This document shows, in pieces, positions 7,858 through 16,478 of a stretch of DNA of 64,000 nt (position 1 is its first letter; each line of letters opens with the position of its first letter). Where the stretch lies: the NCBI RefSeq assembly GCF_014041915.1, contig NZ_CP059472.1:2108001-2172000 (forward strand), read 5' to 3'. This DNA comes from Marnyiella aurantia (GTDB lineage: Bacteria > Bacteroidota > Bacteroidia > Flavobacteriales > Weeksellaceae). The notes below the pieces were generated by a model, which saw nothing but the letters and a program-made list of their open reading frames with translations, was not told the origin of the DNA and ran no database searches. The translations under genes and the position numbers were made by a program.

Positions 7858-9345
7858 CTAATTAACAATAAATTTACGGTCACGGATCAGCTGCGCAATC
7901 TGAAGCATATCCTCGCCGATCAGTCGGTCATCTTCCAGCATCGGTACTTTTGAACGGAGAATGCTGTGGTTTTCTTCCACTATCGGTGAGCAAACCGCGG
8001 GACGTCTGAATTCCAGACCCTGAGCCGCAAACATAAGCTCCACAGCAAGTATATTTACAAGATTGTCCAGTACTTGGTTGAATTTACGCCCCGAAATGCT
8101 GCCCATGGAAACATGGTCCTCCTGGCCCAGGCTGGTCGGGATACTGTCGGCAGACGCCGGGAAGCAAAGCGTTTTATTTTCTGTAACTAATGCTGCGGTT
8201 GTGTATTGCGGAATCATAAAGCCCGAATTCAGGCCCGAACTCTCGGTAAGCAGTCTTGGCAACCCGAATTTACCTTCAAGCAGAAGATAGCTTCGGCGGT
8301 CTGATATATTGCCAAGTTCAGCGGCAGCCAGAGTGGCATAATCCAGAGGAAGTGCCAGGAGCTGTCCGTGGAAGTTTCCGCCGGAAATGGTTTCTTCGGC
8401 ACTTAAAACTATAGGATTATCTGTTACCGAATTCAATTCAGTCTCGGCCAGGTCTTTCAGGTGTTCAAAAGCATTACGGCTTGCGCCATGCACCTGCGGT
8501 ATACACCGGAAAGAGTAGGGGTCCTGCACCCTGTCGCAGAATTCATGTGATTTCAGGTTGTCTGAGTTTTCAAGCAGTCTGATCATCCTTGCGGCCACTT
8601 TCTGGCTGCCGGCAAACGGACGGATCTCGTGCAGCTCCTTGCGGAACGGGCTGGCCGAGCCCCGGTAGGTCTCCAGTGACATCGCGGCCGTAACATCAGC
8701 CAGATCCAGCAGATATTCCATTTTCTCCAGTCCTTTTATAGCGTGTGCCAAAATGAATTGGGTACCGTTTATAAGTCCAAGCCCTTCCTTGGGTCCCAGT
8801 TTTAGGGGTTGCAAGCCATGTCTGTTCAGAGCATCGGCAGTCGGAACGGGAACTCCGTTTTCCCAAACCTGGCCCAGCCCTAAAAGTGGCAGTACCATAT
8901 GCGCAAGCGGTGCCAGGTCGCCGGACGCGCCCACAGAACCCTGTTCCGGAACACATGGAATGATGTCTTTTTCAAGCATCAGGATCATCCTTTCAATTAC
9001 CTCCAGGGTAACTCCCGAAAATCCACGGGAAAGTGCATGAACCTTGGCAATCATCATAATCTTGGAAAGTTCCCTGTCAATCGGTTTGCCCACACCTACC
9101 GCATGGGAGATGATCAGGTTGTGCTGAAGCTGTGCGGTTTCTTCTTCGGAAATCTTAACGTCGCAAAGCGGCCCAAAACCTGTATTGATGCCGTAAACGG
9201 TACGGTTGGATTCCACGATTTCGCGCACATTGCGCTGGGATTGAAGTATTTGCTGCCGGGATTGGTCGCTAAGTTGAGCTAAAGCCGGATTCTTTGCTAT
9301 TTCTAAAATATTATGGAAAGTAAATGTATCTATTCCGTAAATCAT
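7858..9345 (-). CDS. hutH: Histidine ammonia-lyase
   Basis: Converts L-histidine to urocanate and ammonia, the first step of histidine breakdown. 495 residues. The self-processed MIO cofactor triad Ala140-Ser141-Gly142 lies in SVGASGDLAPLAHM; Tyr51 in YGINTGFGPL is the catalytic tyrosine; and SADSIPTSLGQEDHVSMG carries the Glu that holds the substrate amino group. His81 in ISHAVG matches the histidine lyases rather than the tyrosine/phenylalanine lyases. No other hut gene is nearby, so it stands alone; flexirubin-type aromatic lyases of Flavobacteriia are a less likely alternative. It is divergent from uvrC. Confidence 0.88.
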   Translation of the reverse strand: MIYGIDTFTFHNILEIAKNPALAQLSDQSRQQILQSQRNVREIVESNRTVYGINTGFGPLCDVKISEEETAQLQHNLIISHAVGVGKPIDRELSKIMMIAKVHALSRGFSGVTLEVIERMILMLEKDIIPCVPEQGSVGASGDLAPLAHMVLPLLGLGQVWENGVPVPTADALNRHGLQPLKLGPKEGLGLINGTQFILAHAIKGLEKMEYLLDLADVTAAMSLETYRGSASPFRKELHEIRPFAGSQKVAARMIRLLENSDNLKSHEFCDRVQDPYSFRCIPQVHGASRNAFEHLKDLAETELNSVTDNPIVLSAEETISGGNFHGQLLALPLDYATLAAAELGNISDRRSYLLLEGKFGLPRLLTESSGLNSGFMIPQYTTAALVTENKTLCFPASADSIPTSLGQEDHVSMGSISGRKFNQVLDNLVNILAVELMFAAQGLEFRRPAVCSPIVEENHSILRSKVPMLEDDRLIGEDMLQIAQLIRDRKFIVN

Positions 9346-9411
9346 GTTTAATTAATTTGGTTCTAAAAGTACGGTTTTTTGACGACAAGAGAAGTTCTCT
9401 AAAGTTTTCCC

Positions 9412-9419
9412 TATTTTTG
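9412..9419 (+). promoter_or_regulatory. -7 box candidate of uvrC
   Basis: TATTTTTG ends five bases before the uvrC GTG start. The nearest upstream TTG (9379-9381) is 30 bases away, too far for a standard -33 element, so only the -7 half is supported. Confidence 0.4.
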
Positions 9420-9424
9420 AACCT

Positions 9425-11233
9425 GTGAATCCACAGCTCGAACTTCAGTTAAAAACCCTCTCTTCAGACCCAGGCGTTTACCGTTATTATGACAAGAACG
9501 GCCAGCTGCTTTATGTGGGCAAGGCCAAGAATCTGAAGAACCGCGTACTCAGCTACTTCAATAAAAATCTGTCCGGTTACCGTACACGTATAATGGTAGC
9601 AAAGATCTTCCGCCTGGAAACGACGATCGTTCCCAGTGAGTATGATGCACTGCTGCTGGAAAACAATCTTATAAAGGAACATCAGCCGTTTTACAACGTC
9701 ATGATGAAGGACGATAAAACCTATCCATGGATCTGTATCAAGAACGAAGATTTTCCAAGGATTTTCATGACGCGTACAATGATCAAGGACGGCTCTGAGT
9801 ATTATGGGCCTTTCGCAAAGGTTAGGCCTGCGCGGGTTCTGCTGGATACGGTGCGAAGCATTTACAAACTCCGAAGCTGCAACCTGAACCTGGCGCCGCC
9901 CAAGATTGCTGAAGGTAAATACAGAGTCTGTCTGGAATATCATATCAAAAACTGCAAGGGTCCCTGCGAAATGCTGGAATCCAAGGAGACTTATGATAAG
10001 AAGATCGATGCCATCCGGGGTATTATAAAGGGAGATTTCCGCCAGGCACGTAATTATCTTGTGGATGAAATGCAGGCCTACGCCGAAAATCTGGAGTTCG
10101 AAAATGCCCAGATGGTGAAGGAAAGGCTGGACCTCCTGGAGAGCTATCAGTCTAAACACACGGTGGTAAACCCCAATATCAATGATGTGGATGTTTTCGG
10201 AATGACCAGTGACGAAACTGCTGCTTATGTTAATTACTTCAAGATCCAGAACGGAAGCATTATCCAGAGTTACACCATTGAAATTAAGAAAGTAATTGAA
10301 GAATCGGATGAGGATATCCTGGAGCAGGCATTGGTGGAAATCCGTCAGAAGTTCAACTCAGACAGTGTGGAGATCCTGCTGCCGTTCCATCTTAATTTTG
10401 AGATCCCGGGCGTAAAGTTGATTGTTCCCAAGGTGGGTGACAAAAAACGTATTGTGGAGCTTTCCGAGAAAAATGCAAAGGAATACCGAATCGAAAAACT
10501 GAAGCAGGTACAGATTGTAGATCCCGAAAGGCATACGAACCGCATTATGGCCGAGATGCAGAAGCTCCTGCGAATGCCGGAAGAACCCCGCCATATCGAA
10601 GGGTTTGACAATTCAAATATTCAGGGAACCAATCCGGTATCGTCATGTGTGGTGTTTAAGAACGGCAAGCCCAGCAAAGCGGATTACCGCATATTCCACG
10701 TAAAGACTGTGGAGGGGCCCAATGATTTTGCAAGTATGGAGGAGGTGATCTATCGCCGTTACCGCCGTTTGCTGGAGGAAAACGAGCCATTGCCGCAACT
10801 TATATTAATTGACGGTGGCAAAGGCCAGCTTTCATCTGCGGTAAAAAGCCTCAAGCTGTTGGGACTTTATGGTCAGATTACCGTTATTGGAATCGCAAAA
10901 CGTCTGGAGGAAATTTTCTTTCCGGAGGATTCCATTCCGCTGTATCTGGATAAGAAATCGGAAACTCTCAAGATTCTGCAGCGTGTTCGGGACGAAGCTC
11001 ACCGTTTCGGGCTGAAACATCACCGTACCAGGCGTAAGAATTCCACAATAAAGAGCGAACTGGAAGAAATTCCCGGAATTGGCGATAAGGCCATTGAATT
11101 ACTTTTCTCGAAACTGAAATCGGTAAAGCGCATTAAGGAAGCTCCTCTGGAAACGCTTGAAGAGATACTCGGAAAGTCCAAGGGTGGCTTTGTATGGAGG
11201 TATTTCAATCCTGACGGAAATAATTTAAGTTGA
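9425..11233 (+). CDS. uvrC: Excinuclease ABC subunit C (UvrC)
   Basis: Nuclease subunit of nucleotide excision repair; cuts both sides of the lesion after UvrAB binding. 602 residues, full length. Domains: GIY-YIG nuclease (SDPGVYRYYDKNGQLLYVGKAKN split by PGVYRYYDKNG and LLYVGKAKNLKNRV, residues about 15-95); a Cys-rich patch YKLRSCNLNL...CLEYHIKNCKGPCE; a UVR/UvrB-binding helix pair near 200-235 (DEMQAYAENLEFENAQMVKERL region); the RNase-H-like endonuclease with GFDNSNIQG, LILIDGGKGQL and the final HR of LKHHRTRR; and a helix-hairpin-helix IPGIGDKAIELL. The start codon is GTG, chosen because it gives the usual N-terminus and because a -7 box lies immediately upstream. Confidence 0.96.
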   Translation: MNPQLELQLKTLSSDPGVYRYYDKNGQLLYVGKAKNLKNRVLSYFNKNLSGYRTRIMVAKIFRLETTIVPSEYDALLLENNLIKEHQPFYNVMMKDDKTYPWICIKNEDFPRIFMTRTMIKDGSEYYGPFAKVRPARVLLDTVRSIYKLRSCNLNLAPPKIAEGKYRVCLEYHIKNCKGPCEMLESKETYDKKIDAIRGIIKGDFRQARNYLVDEMQAYAENLEFENAQMVKERLDLLESYQSKHTVVNPNINDVDVFGMTSDETAAYVNYFKIQNGSIIQSYTIEIKKVIEESDEDILEQALVEIRQKFNSDSVEILLPFHLNFEIPGVKLIVPKVGDKKRIVELSEKNAKEYRIEKLKQVQIVDPERHTNRIMAEMQKLLRMPEEPRHIEGFDNSNIQGTNPVSSCVVFKNGKPSKADYRIFHVKTVEGPNDFASMEEVIYRRYRRLLEENEPLPQLILIDGGKGQLSSAVKSLKLLGLYGQITVIGIAKRLEEIFFPEDSIPLYLDKKSETLKILQRVRDEAHRFGLKHHRTRRKNSTIKSELEEIPGIGDKAIELLFSKLKSVKRIKEAPLETLEEILGKSKGGFVWRYFNPDGNNLS

Positions 11234-11328
11234 CGAAAGAAATAATCCTGAAGCCAATATTTTTTTCATTTTCGCAAAATTTGCCACTCTTTTTTATGGA
11301 TTTTTTGAAGAAAGTTTTGAAAATAATA

Positions 11329-11355
11329 TTTGTAATAAAATAAATCGTATATTTG
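11329..11355 (+). promoter_or_regulatory. Promoter of the cold-shock genes
   Basis: TTTG (11329-11332) and TATATTTG (11348-11355) with a 15-base gap, slightly shorter than usual; the -7 box is perfect. It is the only good -7 box in the 364-base gap between uvrC and the cold-shock genes. Confidence 0.5.
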
Positions 11356-11361
11356 CACCAC

Positions 11362-11597
11362 AATTAGAACGGGTCATAGCCTTTGCTTCTTCTGTTGCAG
11401 TTTAGAATTACCATTTTTTTCTCTCAGTTTTCGCACCAACAGCCGCCGTTTTTTAGCCATATTTCCATTGATTGATTTTGTTCAGTCTCCGTAATCAGTT
11501 AAAAAAATCCGTTTTAATTTATATTTGAAAACGCGATCCGTAAGACAGTGTAACGGAAAAAGGACAATTTTAAAACAATAATATACGATTATCATTT
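11362..11597 (+). promoter_or_regulatory. Long 5' leader of the cold-shock transcript
   Basis: About 235 bases without a gene lie between the predicted transcription start and the ATG. The leader is pyrimidine-rich at first (CTTCTTCTG, TTTTTTTCTCTC, pieces around 11387-11430) and A-rich near the start codon. Long leaders that refold at low temperature are typical of cold-shock mRNAs in other bacteria; that this one does so is inference. Confidence 0.4.
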
Positions 11598-12032
11598 ATG
11601 GCAGATTCTTTCTCAAAAAAAGAAAATTTCAAGAAAAAACTTCAGAAAGCAAAAGAAAAAGCGCAGAAGCGTGAAGAGCGTAAAACCAACAACAACAAAG
11701 GAAAAGGTTTAGACGATATGTTGCTGTATGTGGATGCCAATGGGCAGCTTACAGAAACAAGACCGGAAGACCAGGAAAAAATAGAGATTAATGCAGAGGA
11801 TATCCAGTTAGGGGCCGCTCCGATTGAAGCTGAAGAGCTTGTAAAGACCGGAATCGTAACCTTCCTTAGTGATAAAGGATACGGCTTCATTACAGAAAAC
11901 AGTACCAAGGACAACATCTTCTTTCACGAGAATAACTGTGCGCACCAGGTAAAGAAAGGAAATAAAGTTTCCTTCGAAAAAGAAAGATCTCCAAAAGGTT
12001 TTTCGGCAGTAAACATTCAGATCATAAAATAG
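11598..12032 (+). CDS. Cold-shock-domain protein with charged N-terminal extension
   Basis: 144 residues. The first 45 residues are very rich in Lys, Glu and Arg (FSKKENFKKKLQKAKEK, then KREERKTNNNKGKGLDDML), like a disordered or coiled RNA-binding arm. An acidic linker follows, then a cold-shock domain at about 80-143: GIVTFLSDKGYGFITENSTKDNIFFHEN carries RNP1 (KGYGFIT) and RNP2 (NIFFHEN). It should bind single-stranded RNA or DNA as a chaperone. The classic small CspA-type gene follows 28 bases later and the two share one terminator, so they are likely co-transcribed from the long-leader promoter. Confidence 0.88.
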   Translation: MADSFSKKENFKKKLQKAKEKAQKREERKTNNNKGKGLDDMLLYVDANGQLTETRPEDQEKIEINAEDIQLGAAPIEAEELVKTGIVTFLSDKGYGFITENSTKDNIFFHENNCAHQVKKGNKVSFEKERSPKGFSAVNIQIIK

Positions 12033-12060
12033 AATACAATAATTTTTTAATATCAATACC

Positions 12061-12252
12061 ATGCAAGAAGGCACAGTAAAATTTTTCAACGAAACTAAAG
12101 GTTTCGGATTCATCACTCCATCAAACGGCGGAGAAGACATCTTTGTACACACAACCGGACTTATCGACAGAATCCGTGAGAATGACAAAGTAACTTTTGA
12201 AGTTAAACAAGGAAACAAAGGAATGAACGCAGTAAATGTTAAATTGGCATAA
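12061..12252 (+). CDS. Cold-shock protein, CspA family
   Basis: 63 residues, a single OB-fold cold-shock domain beginning MQEGTVKFFNETKGFGFITP. RNP1 is KGFGFIT and RNP2 is DIFVHTTG. It acts as an RNA chaperone that melts mRNA structure during cold or growth transitions. It is slightly short compared with the 66-70 residues usual in Proteobacteria but normal for Bacteroidota. It lies downstream of a longer CSD gene with a strong terminator right behind. Which csp paralog it is cannot be told. Confidence 0.95.
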   Translation: MQEGTVKFFNETKGFGFITPSNGGEDIFVHTTGLIDRIRENDKVTFEVKQGNKGMNAVNVKLA

Positions 12253-12276
12253 GCTGTTTTTATCATCATACTCTAA

Positions 12277-12310
12277 ATAAAGCTCCGAAAGGGGCTTTAT
12301 TTTTTTTGGC
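12277..12310 (+). terminator. Terminator of the cold-shock operon
   Basis: ATAAAGCTCC (12277-12286), loop GAAA, GGGGCTTTAT (12291-12300), then a run of eight T. A stable GNRA-type loop closes a near-perfect stem. Confidence 0.9.
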
Positions 12311-12433
12311 TTTATTTCGAGGATAAGCATTAGATATTGCGTTTACCAGTAAGTTTTTTTTATTGAGACCAAAGTCGAAGCTCCCACCGCATTTCTTTAT
12401 TTTTGGCATTTATGACGTTTAATATCACTGTAA

Positions 12434-12463
12434 TTGTTATTTAATAAAATAGATATACATTTG
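12434..12463 (+). promoter_or_regulatory. Promoter of the tandem thioredoxin-like genes
   Basis: TTG (12434-12436), 19-base spacer, TACATTTG (12456-12463): full consensus. The predicted start is near 12469, about 30 bases before the ATG at 12501. Confidence 0.7.
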
Positions 12464-12500
12464 GATTACATATACCTTTCTTATTATTGAATATTAATTG

Positions 12501-13082
12501 ATGAAAAAATTACTGATATTCGCTTTTATAGCTCAGTTCTCCCTACTGATTTCACAAGTTACCAGTGGCTGCGAGCTTCAAACTTTGAAAAGTGTCAACA
12601 TTCTTAAAGTGGATATTAAAGATTTGTCCTGCATCGCTAAAAATGCGGACAGGCCTAGTACTGTTTTTTATACATTTACTAGTTGGTGTGCACCCTGCAG
12701 GCAAAAGATGCCCATGGTTCTCGATCTGGAGAAACGGTTCAACGCCGCTGTTTTTGTTTTGATAATGGAATCGGAACAGGATAAAATGATGCCGGGTGGA
12801 ATTGATTTTATAAGGAAACACGCGCCGGAAGCAAAGATCCTGATCCTGAAAGATGAAGCCTACACCGGTGGAACCCGAAAGCGGAACAGCAGTTTTATTG
12901 CAGATATCTCATCCAAAAAAAAGATGTTTAATCCTGGTTATGGCGTGTTTATCGTCGCTGATTCTGCGGGAAAAGTACTGAAGGTGACCGACAACTTTAC
13001 TGATTACCGAAAATTGGCAAACGGAAGTTATGAAAGTGAAGAGCGTATGCTTGAACGTGAGGTTTTTCCTTTGTTGAATTAA
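12501..13082 (+). CDS. Exported thioredoxin-fold protein (first of a tandem pair)
   Basis: 193 residues with signal peptide MKKLLIFAFIAQFSLLIS. The thioredoxin-like core starts near residue 48 with TVFYTFTSWCAPCRQKMP, where WCAPC is the redox CxxC site. Two further cysteines precede it (SGCELQ and LSCIAKN). It probably reduces or rearranges disulfides in the periplasm, or works as a TlpA/ResA-like reductase; the partner is unknown. The frame has a TTG three bases upstream, but ATG at 12501 gives a clean signal peptide. It forms an operon with its paralog (11-base gap). Confidence 0.75.
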   Translation: MKKLLIFAFIAQFSLLISQVTSGCELQTLKSVNILKVDIKDLSCIAKNADRPSTVFYTFTSWCAPCRQKMPMVLDLEKRFNAAVFVLIMESEQDKMMPGGIDFIRKHAPEAKILILKDEAYTGGTRKRNSSFIADISSKKKMFNPGYGVFIVADSAGKVLKVTDNFTDYRKLANGSYESEERMLEREVFPLLN

Positions 13083-13093
13083 ATTAAAGCTAA

Positions 13094-13681
13094 ATGTTAT
13101 ATAAAATTCTTTTAGTACTCTTTGGGTTCTGTTTTACACCTTGTTTTTCACAGGTTGAAAAGTGTAATTTGGAATCTACTTATTTTGAAGACTTAAAGCG
13201 TGTTGATGCAGATGCTGTAAAGTGCTTAGCTAAAAATTCGGAAAAACCCAATACGTTATTTTTTGTTTTTGCCAGATGGTGTGAACCCTGCATGTGGCAC
13301 TTACCTACTTTTATGAGCATCGAAAAAGAATATGATGTCAATCTTTATGTAATACTCATAGATCTTGAGAACAGCCAAATGACCGAATTGGCGAAAGACT
13401 ATGTCTGGGAACGCTATCCTAGCGCCAAAATAGTAGTTCTGAAAGACTTTCCCAAAAGAGGAAAAGGAAAAAAATACAAAGATTTCATAAATTCAATTAC
13501 TCCACCTCGCTTTGAGAAAATAGATGATATGTCTAAATATTTTGTATTAGACAATGAGGGTGATGTTGTTCTGGTAACGAGTTGGAAAGACAGTAAAGGC
13601 GATCCGGACTGGAAGGATGATCGGCCAATGGTAAAGAGACTGGTTTTGCCCTTATTACAGAAAAAAATGGAAAGCTTGTAA
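13094..13681 (+). CDS. Exported thioredoxin-fold protein (second of a tandem pair)
   Basis: 195 residues with signal peptide (MLYKILLVLFGFCFTPCFSQ). The core has TLFFVFARWCEPCMWHLP, with WCEPC as active site. Like its upstream paralog it has two extra cysteines at the same spacing (KCNLES and VKCLAKNSEKPNT); the two align along their length with the pattern C..(L)..C-A-K-N-x-(D/E)-(R/K)-P. The CxxC is CEPC rather than CAPC, which may alter redox potential. The gene is followed by a strong terminator, so the operon contains just these two genes. The substrate is not known. Confidence 0.75.
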   Translation: MLYKILLVLFGFCFTPCFSQVEKCNLESTYFEDLKRVDADAVKCLAKNSEKPNTLFFVFARWCEPCMWHLPTFMSIEKEYDVNLYVILIDLENSQMTELAKDYVWERYPSAKIVVLKDFPKRGKGKKYKDFINSITPPRFEKIDDMSKYFVLDNEGDVVLVTSWKDSKGDPDWKDDRPMVKRLVLPLLQKKMESL

Positions 13682-13734
13682 ATGTACAATCTTTATTTAG
13701 CACAATTAAAACAATAAAGTTTAACAGCAAAGAC

Positions 13735-13763
13735 CCCTGAAGCAAAACTTCAGGGATTTTTTG
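13735..13763 (+). terminator. Terminator after the thioredoxin-like pair
   Basis: CCCTGAAG (13735-13742), loop CAAAA, CTTCAGGG (13748-13755), then ATTTTTTG. Perfect 8-bp stem with T-run. Confidence 0.9.
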
Positions 13764-13791
13764 TATGAAGCAGCAGGCATAAAATTTTCCG

Positions 13792-13799
13792 TAAATTTG
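13792..13799 (+). promoter_or_regulatory. -7 box of the UvrD/PcrA helicase gene
   Basis: TAAATTTG lies 26 bases before the ATG at 13826. The box overlaps a possible upstream GTG (13799), which argues that translation starts at 13826. No TTG lies at the standard -33 distance. Confidence 0.5.
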
Positions 13800-13825
13800 T
13801 GTCCCCCAAAAAAAGTATTGCTCCA

Positions 13826-16153
13826 ATGGATTATTTGAAAGGACTGAATGAAGCACAGTATGAAGCCGTTACCACCCTGGAAGGTCCGCTTATGGTCCTT
13901 GCCGGCGCGGGGTCCGGTAAAACGCGTGTGCTTACTATGCGTATTGCCCACCTGATCACCAACCTGGTGGATCCCTTTCATATCCTCGCGCTTACCTTTA
14001 CCAACAAAGCCGCCAAGGAAATGAAGGAAAGGATTGCAAAAGTGGTGGGGCAGAGTGAAGCGCGTTCGCTCTGGATGGGGACTTTTCACTCCGTATTTGC
14101 CAGAATCCTGCGCAGCGAAGCGCATTATCTGGGCTATCCTTCCAATTTCACCATTTACGATTCTCAGGACTCGCTGAATGTGCTGAAAAAGGTGCTCAAA
14201 GATTCCAATATAGACGCCGACCTTTACAAACCCAAAAAGGTGATGGCCCGGATTTCCAATTATAAGAACAACCTGATTACGGTTAAGGCTTATCTGGCGA
14301 ATCCCGAACTCATTGAAAATGATGAGCGCGCCAATATGAAGCACATGGGCCTTATTTACCAGAAATATGTGGATGCCTGCTACCGCAACGGTGCCATGGA
14401 TTTTGACGACCTTTTGTTAAGGACGAATGAATTATTAACCCGGTTTCCGGAAGTACTGGCCAAATACCAGGACCGCTTCCGCTATATTTTGGTTGATGAG
14501 TATCAGGATACCAACCACTCACAGTACCTTATTGTGAAGGCTTTGGCTTCCAAATTTGAGAATATCTGTGTAGTGGGAGATGATGCGCAGTCCATCTACT
14601 CCTTCCGTGGAGCCAACATCCACAACATCCTGAACTTCAAGAAAGATTACCCCGATGCGGTAACGGTTTCCCTGGAACAGAATTACCGATCCACGCAGAA
14701 TATTGTGAACGCGGCCAATGTGGTGATCTCAAAGAACGTACAGCAGTTTAAGAAAAATGTATTCAGCGACAATGAAGAAGGCGACAAGATCAAGGTGTAC
14801 CGCTCGCTTTCCGATGCCGATGAAGCCAACTTTGTAGCCTCCAATATCTGGGAGCTGCACAATACGCAGCAGCGTAAGTTTACGGATTTTGCCATTCTGT
14901 ACCGTACCAACTCGCAAACCCGTGCATTTGAAGATTCTTTAAGAAGGAAAAATATTCCATACCGTGTCTATGGCGGACTGTCCTTCTACCAGCGTAAAGA
15001 GGTGAAGGACCTGGTGGCTTACCTGCGTTTGCTCATCAACGAAAACGACGGTGAGGCTCTTTCGCGTATCATCAATTATCCCGCACGTGGAATCGGTGAA
15101 ACAACCCAGAATAAGCTTATTGTTTTTGCCGATTCACAGAACGTCTCCATCACAACTGTTCTGGGAAATCTCGGCATGTATGCACCATTGCTGGGACTTA
15201 ACAACGGTATTCTGACCAAACTGGCAGATTTTTGGGCGATGATTAAAGCCTTTCAGGTAATGCTGAAAACCGAGAATGCCTACACCGTGGCCATGGAAGT
15301 GGCCAAGCGTACCGGCCTGATTAAATTCCTGAAAGATGACCAGACACCGGAAGGTATTTCACGTCTGGAGAACGTTCAGGAACTCATGAACTCCATGCAG
15401 GGTTTTATAGAGGAACAGCAGCAGCTGGAAGACGGTGATCCTTCACTTTCCAATTTCCTGGAGAATATCGCGCTTTCGGCAGATACCCAAAATGATAAGA
15501 AGGAGGAAGGTGACCAGGTTTCACTGATGACCATTCACCTTTCCAAAGGACTTGAGTTTCCGGTAGTCCATTTGGTGGGCCTTGAGGAAAACCTTTTCCC
15601 AAGTTTCATGAGTTCATCCACCCGCGAGGAGCTGGAAGAAGAGCGCCGGCTGTTTTATGTAGCACTTACGCGTGCGGAAAAACAGGCTTTTTTCAGTTAC
15701 GCGGTTTCCAGGTTTCAGTGGGGCAAGATTACGGATGCCGAACCTTCACGGTTCTTAAGTGAGATGGATACGGCGCATCTGGAATTCATCAATCCGGCTA
15801 TTGAAAGCCGATTTGTAAATCATTCCGGACTTAAGTCGAGTATTTTTGATGATGAACCTGCATCGCCAAGATTCTTTAAGAAAAAAGAGGAGAAAAAGAC
15901 CATCCAGCGTAATGAGCCTTTACCAACTGCGCAGAACCTGAAACCCGTTGCTACAGCCAGGATCATCAATCCGAGCGGTGCCTCATCTGAGGATATTGAG
16001 GTGGGCGACCAGGTGCGTCATGACCGTTTCGGTGTGGGCGAAGTTCTTTTCCTGGACGGCACAGATCCGCAAAACATCAAGGCAAAAGTGAAATTCCAGC
16101 ACGAAGGTGAAAAGAACCTTATCCTGAAATTCGCGAAGCTGACGAAGATCTAA
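13826..16153 (+). CDS. UvrD/PcrA-type superfamily I DNA helicase
   Basis: 3'-5' DNA helicase for excision and mismatch repair and replication restart. 775 residues from the ATG at 13826 (MDYLKGLNEAQYEAV). Motifs in order: Q motif LNEAQYEAV; Walker A AGAGSGKTRVL; Ia TFTNKAAKEM; II/Walker B ILVDEYQDTN; III VVGDDAQSIYSFRGA; IV EQNYRSTQNI; V VSLMTIHLSKGLEFP; VI FYVALTRAEKQAFF. The C-terminal 60 residues (VGDQVRHDRFGVGEV, then a KILKFAKL-like end) form the Tudor-like RNA-polymerase-binding domain of PcrA/UvrD. An upstream GTG at 13799 would fall in the promoter and is rejected. Between UvrD and PcrA the Tudor tail fits both. Confidence 0.95.
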   Translation: MDYLKGLNEAQYEAVTTLEGPLMVLAGAGSGKTRVLTMRIAHLITNLVDPFHILALTFTNKAAKEMKERIAKVVGQSEARSLWMGTFHSVFARILRSEAHYLGYPSNFTIYDSQDSLNVLKKVLKDSNIDADLYKPKKVMARISNYKNNLITVKAYLANPELIENDERANMKHMGLIYQKYVDACYRNGAMDFDDLLLRTNELLTRFPEVLAKYQDRFRYILVDEYQDTNHSQYLIVKALASKFENICVVGDDAQSIYSFRGANIHNILNFKKDYPDAVTVSLEQNYRSTQNIVNAANVVISKNVQQFKKNVFSDNEEGDKIKVYRSLSDADEANFVASNIWELHNTQQRKFTDFAILYRTNSQTRAFEDSLRRKNIPYRVYGGLSFYQRKEVKDLVAYLRLLINENDGEALSRIINYPARGIGETTQNKLIVFADSQNVSITTVLGNLGMYAPLLGLNNGILTKLADFWAMIKAFQVMLKTENAYTVAMEVAKRTGLIKFLKDDQTPEGISRLENVQELMNSMQGFIEEQQQLEDGDPSLSNFLENIALSADTQNDKKEEGDQVSLMTIHLSKGLEFPVVHLVGLEENLFPSFMSSSTREELEEERRLFYVALTRAEKQAFFSYAVSRFQWGKITDAEPSRFLSEMDTAHLEFINPAIESRFVNHSGLKSSIFDDEPASPRFFKKKEEKKTIQRNEPLPTAQNLKPVATARIINPSGASSEDIEVGDQVRHDRFGVGEVLFLDGTDPQNIKAKVKFQHEGEKNLILKFAKLTKI

Positions 16154-16193
16154 GAGAAGAAGGAAGCTGGATGATGGAGGTTTAAAGAAGTTT

Positions 16194-16237
16194 TATTCTG
16201 AGTTTGTATTGCGGGAACGGAACGCAGGCGGAATGAC
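16194..16237 (+). repeat. 44-bp intergenic repeat, left copy
   Basis: Begins TATTCTGAG and ends CGGAATGAC, with 26 bases between. A second element with the same ends, length and orientation lies at 17376-17419 on the other side of the orphan gene. The ends are themselves imperfect inverted repeats (TATTCTG versus CATTCCG). The rest of this 325-base gap holds only the promoter of the orphan gene. Confidence 0.6.
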
Positions 16238-16381
16238 ACGGCACCTCAGGAGATGAACTTATTAAGGGAATGCTTCTTCGCCGTGCTTCTTCATCGCAAT
16301 TATTCTTGCTTAGTTTTTTTTTCTCCGGTTTACTCTTTTAGTTCCATCTGAATGCTGTTTGGGGTTAATATTTTCATTTTT

Positions 16382-16412
16382 TTTGGTTAAATAATATCCA
16401 GATGTAAATTTG
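16382..16412 (+). promoter_or_regulatory. Promoter of the orphan gene (TTTG-N19-TAAATTTG)
   Basis: TTTG at 16382-16385 and TAAATTTG at 16405-16412 with a 19-base spacer, a perfect consensus. It gives a leader of about 60 bases before the ATG at 16479. Confidence 0.75.
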
Positions 16413-16478
16413 AATGTATTTTTCATTAATTTTATTTCAGATTGAAGTAAAGAATTTAACCATTAAAAAACACAAATT

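Noticed and set aside
7858-9345. Aromatic (Tyr/Phe) ammonia-lyase of a pigment pathway
   Set aside because: The ISHAVG and GQEDHVSMG motifs match histidine lyases, and no pigment genes are near.
13799-13825. GTG start for the helicase
   Set aside because: The codon overlaps the -7 box TAAATTTG, and the family N-terminus starts at the ATG 13826.
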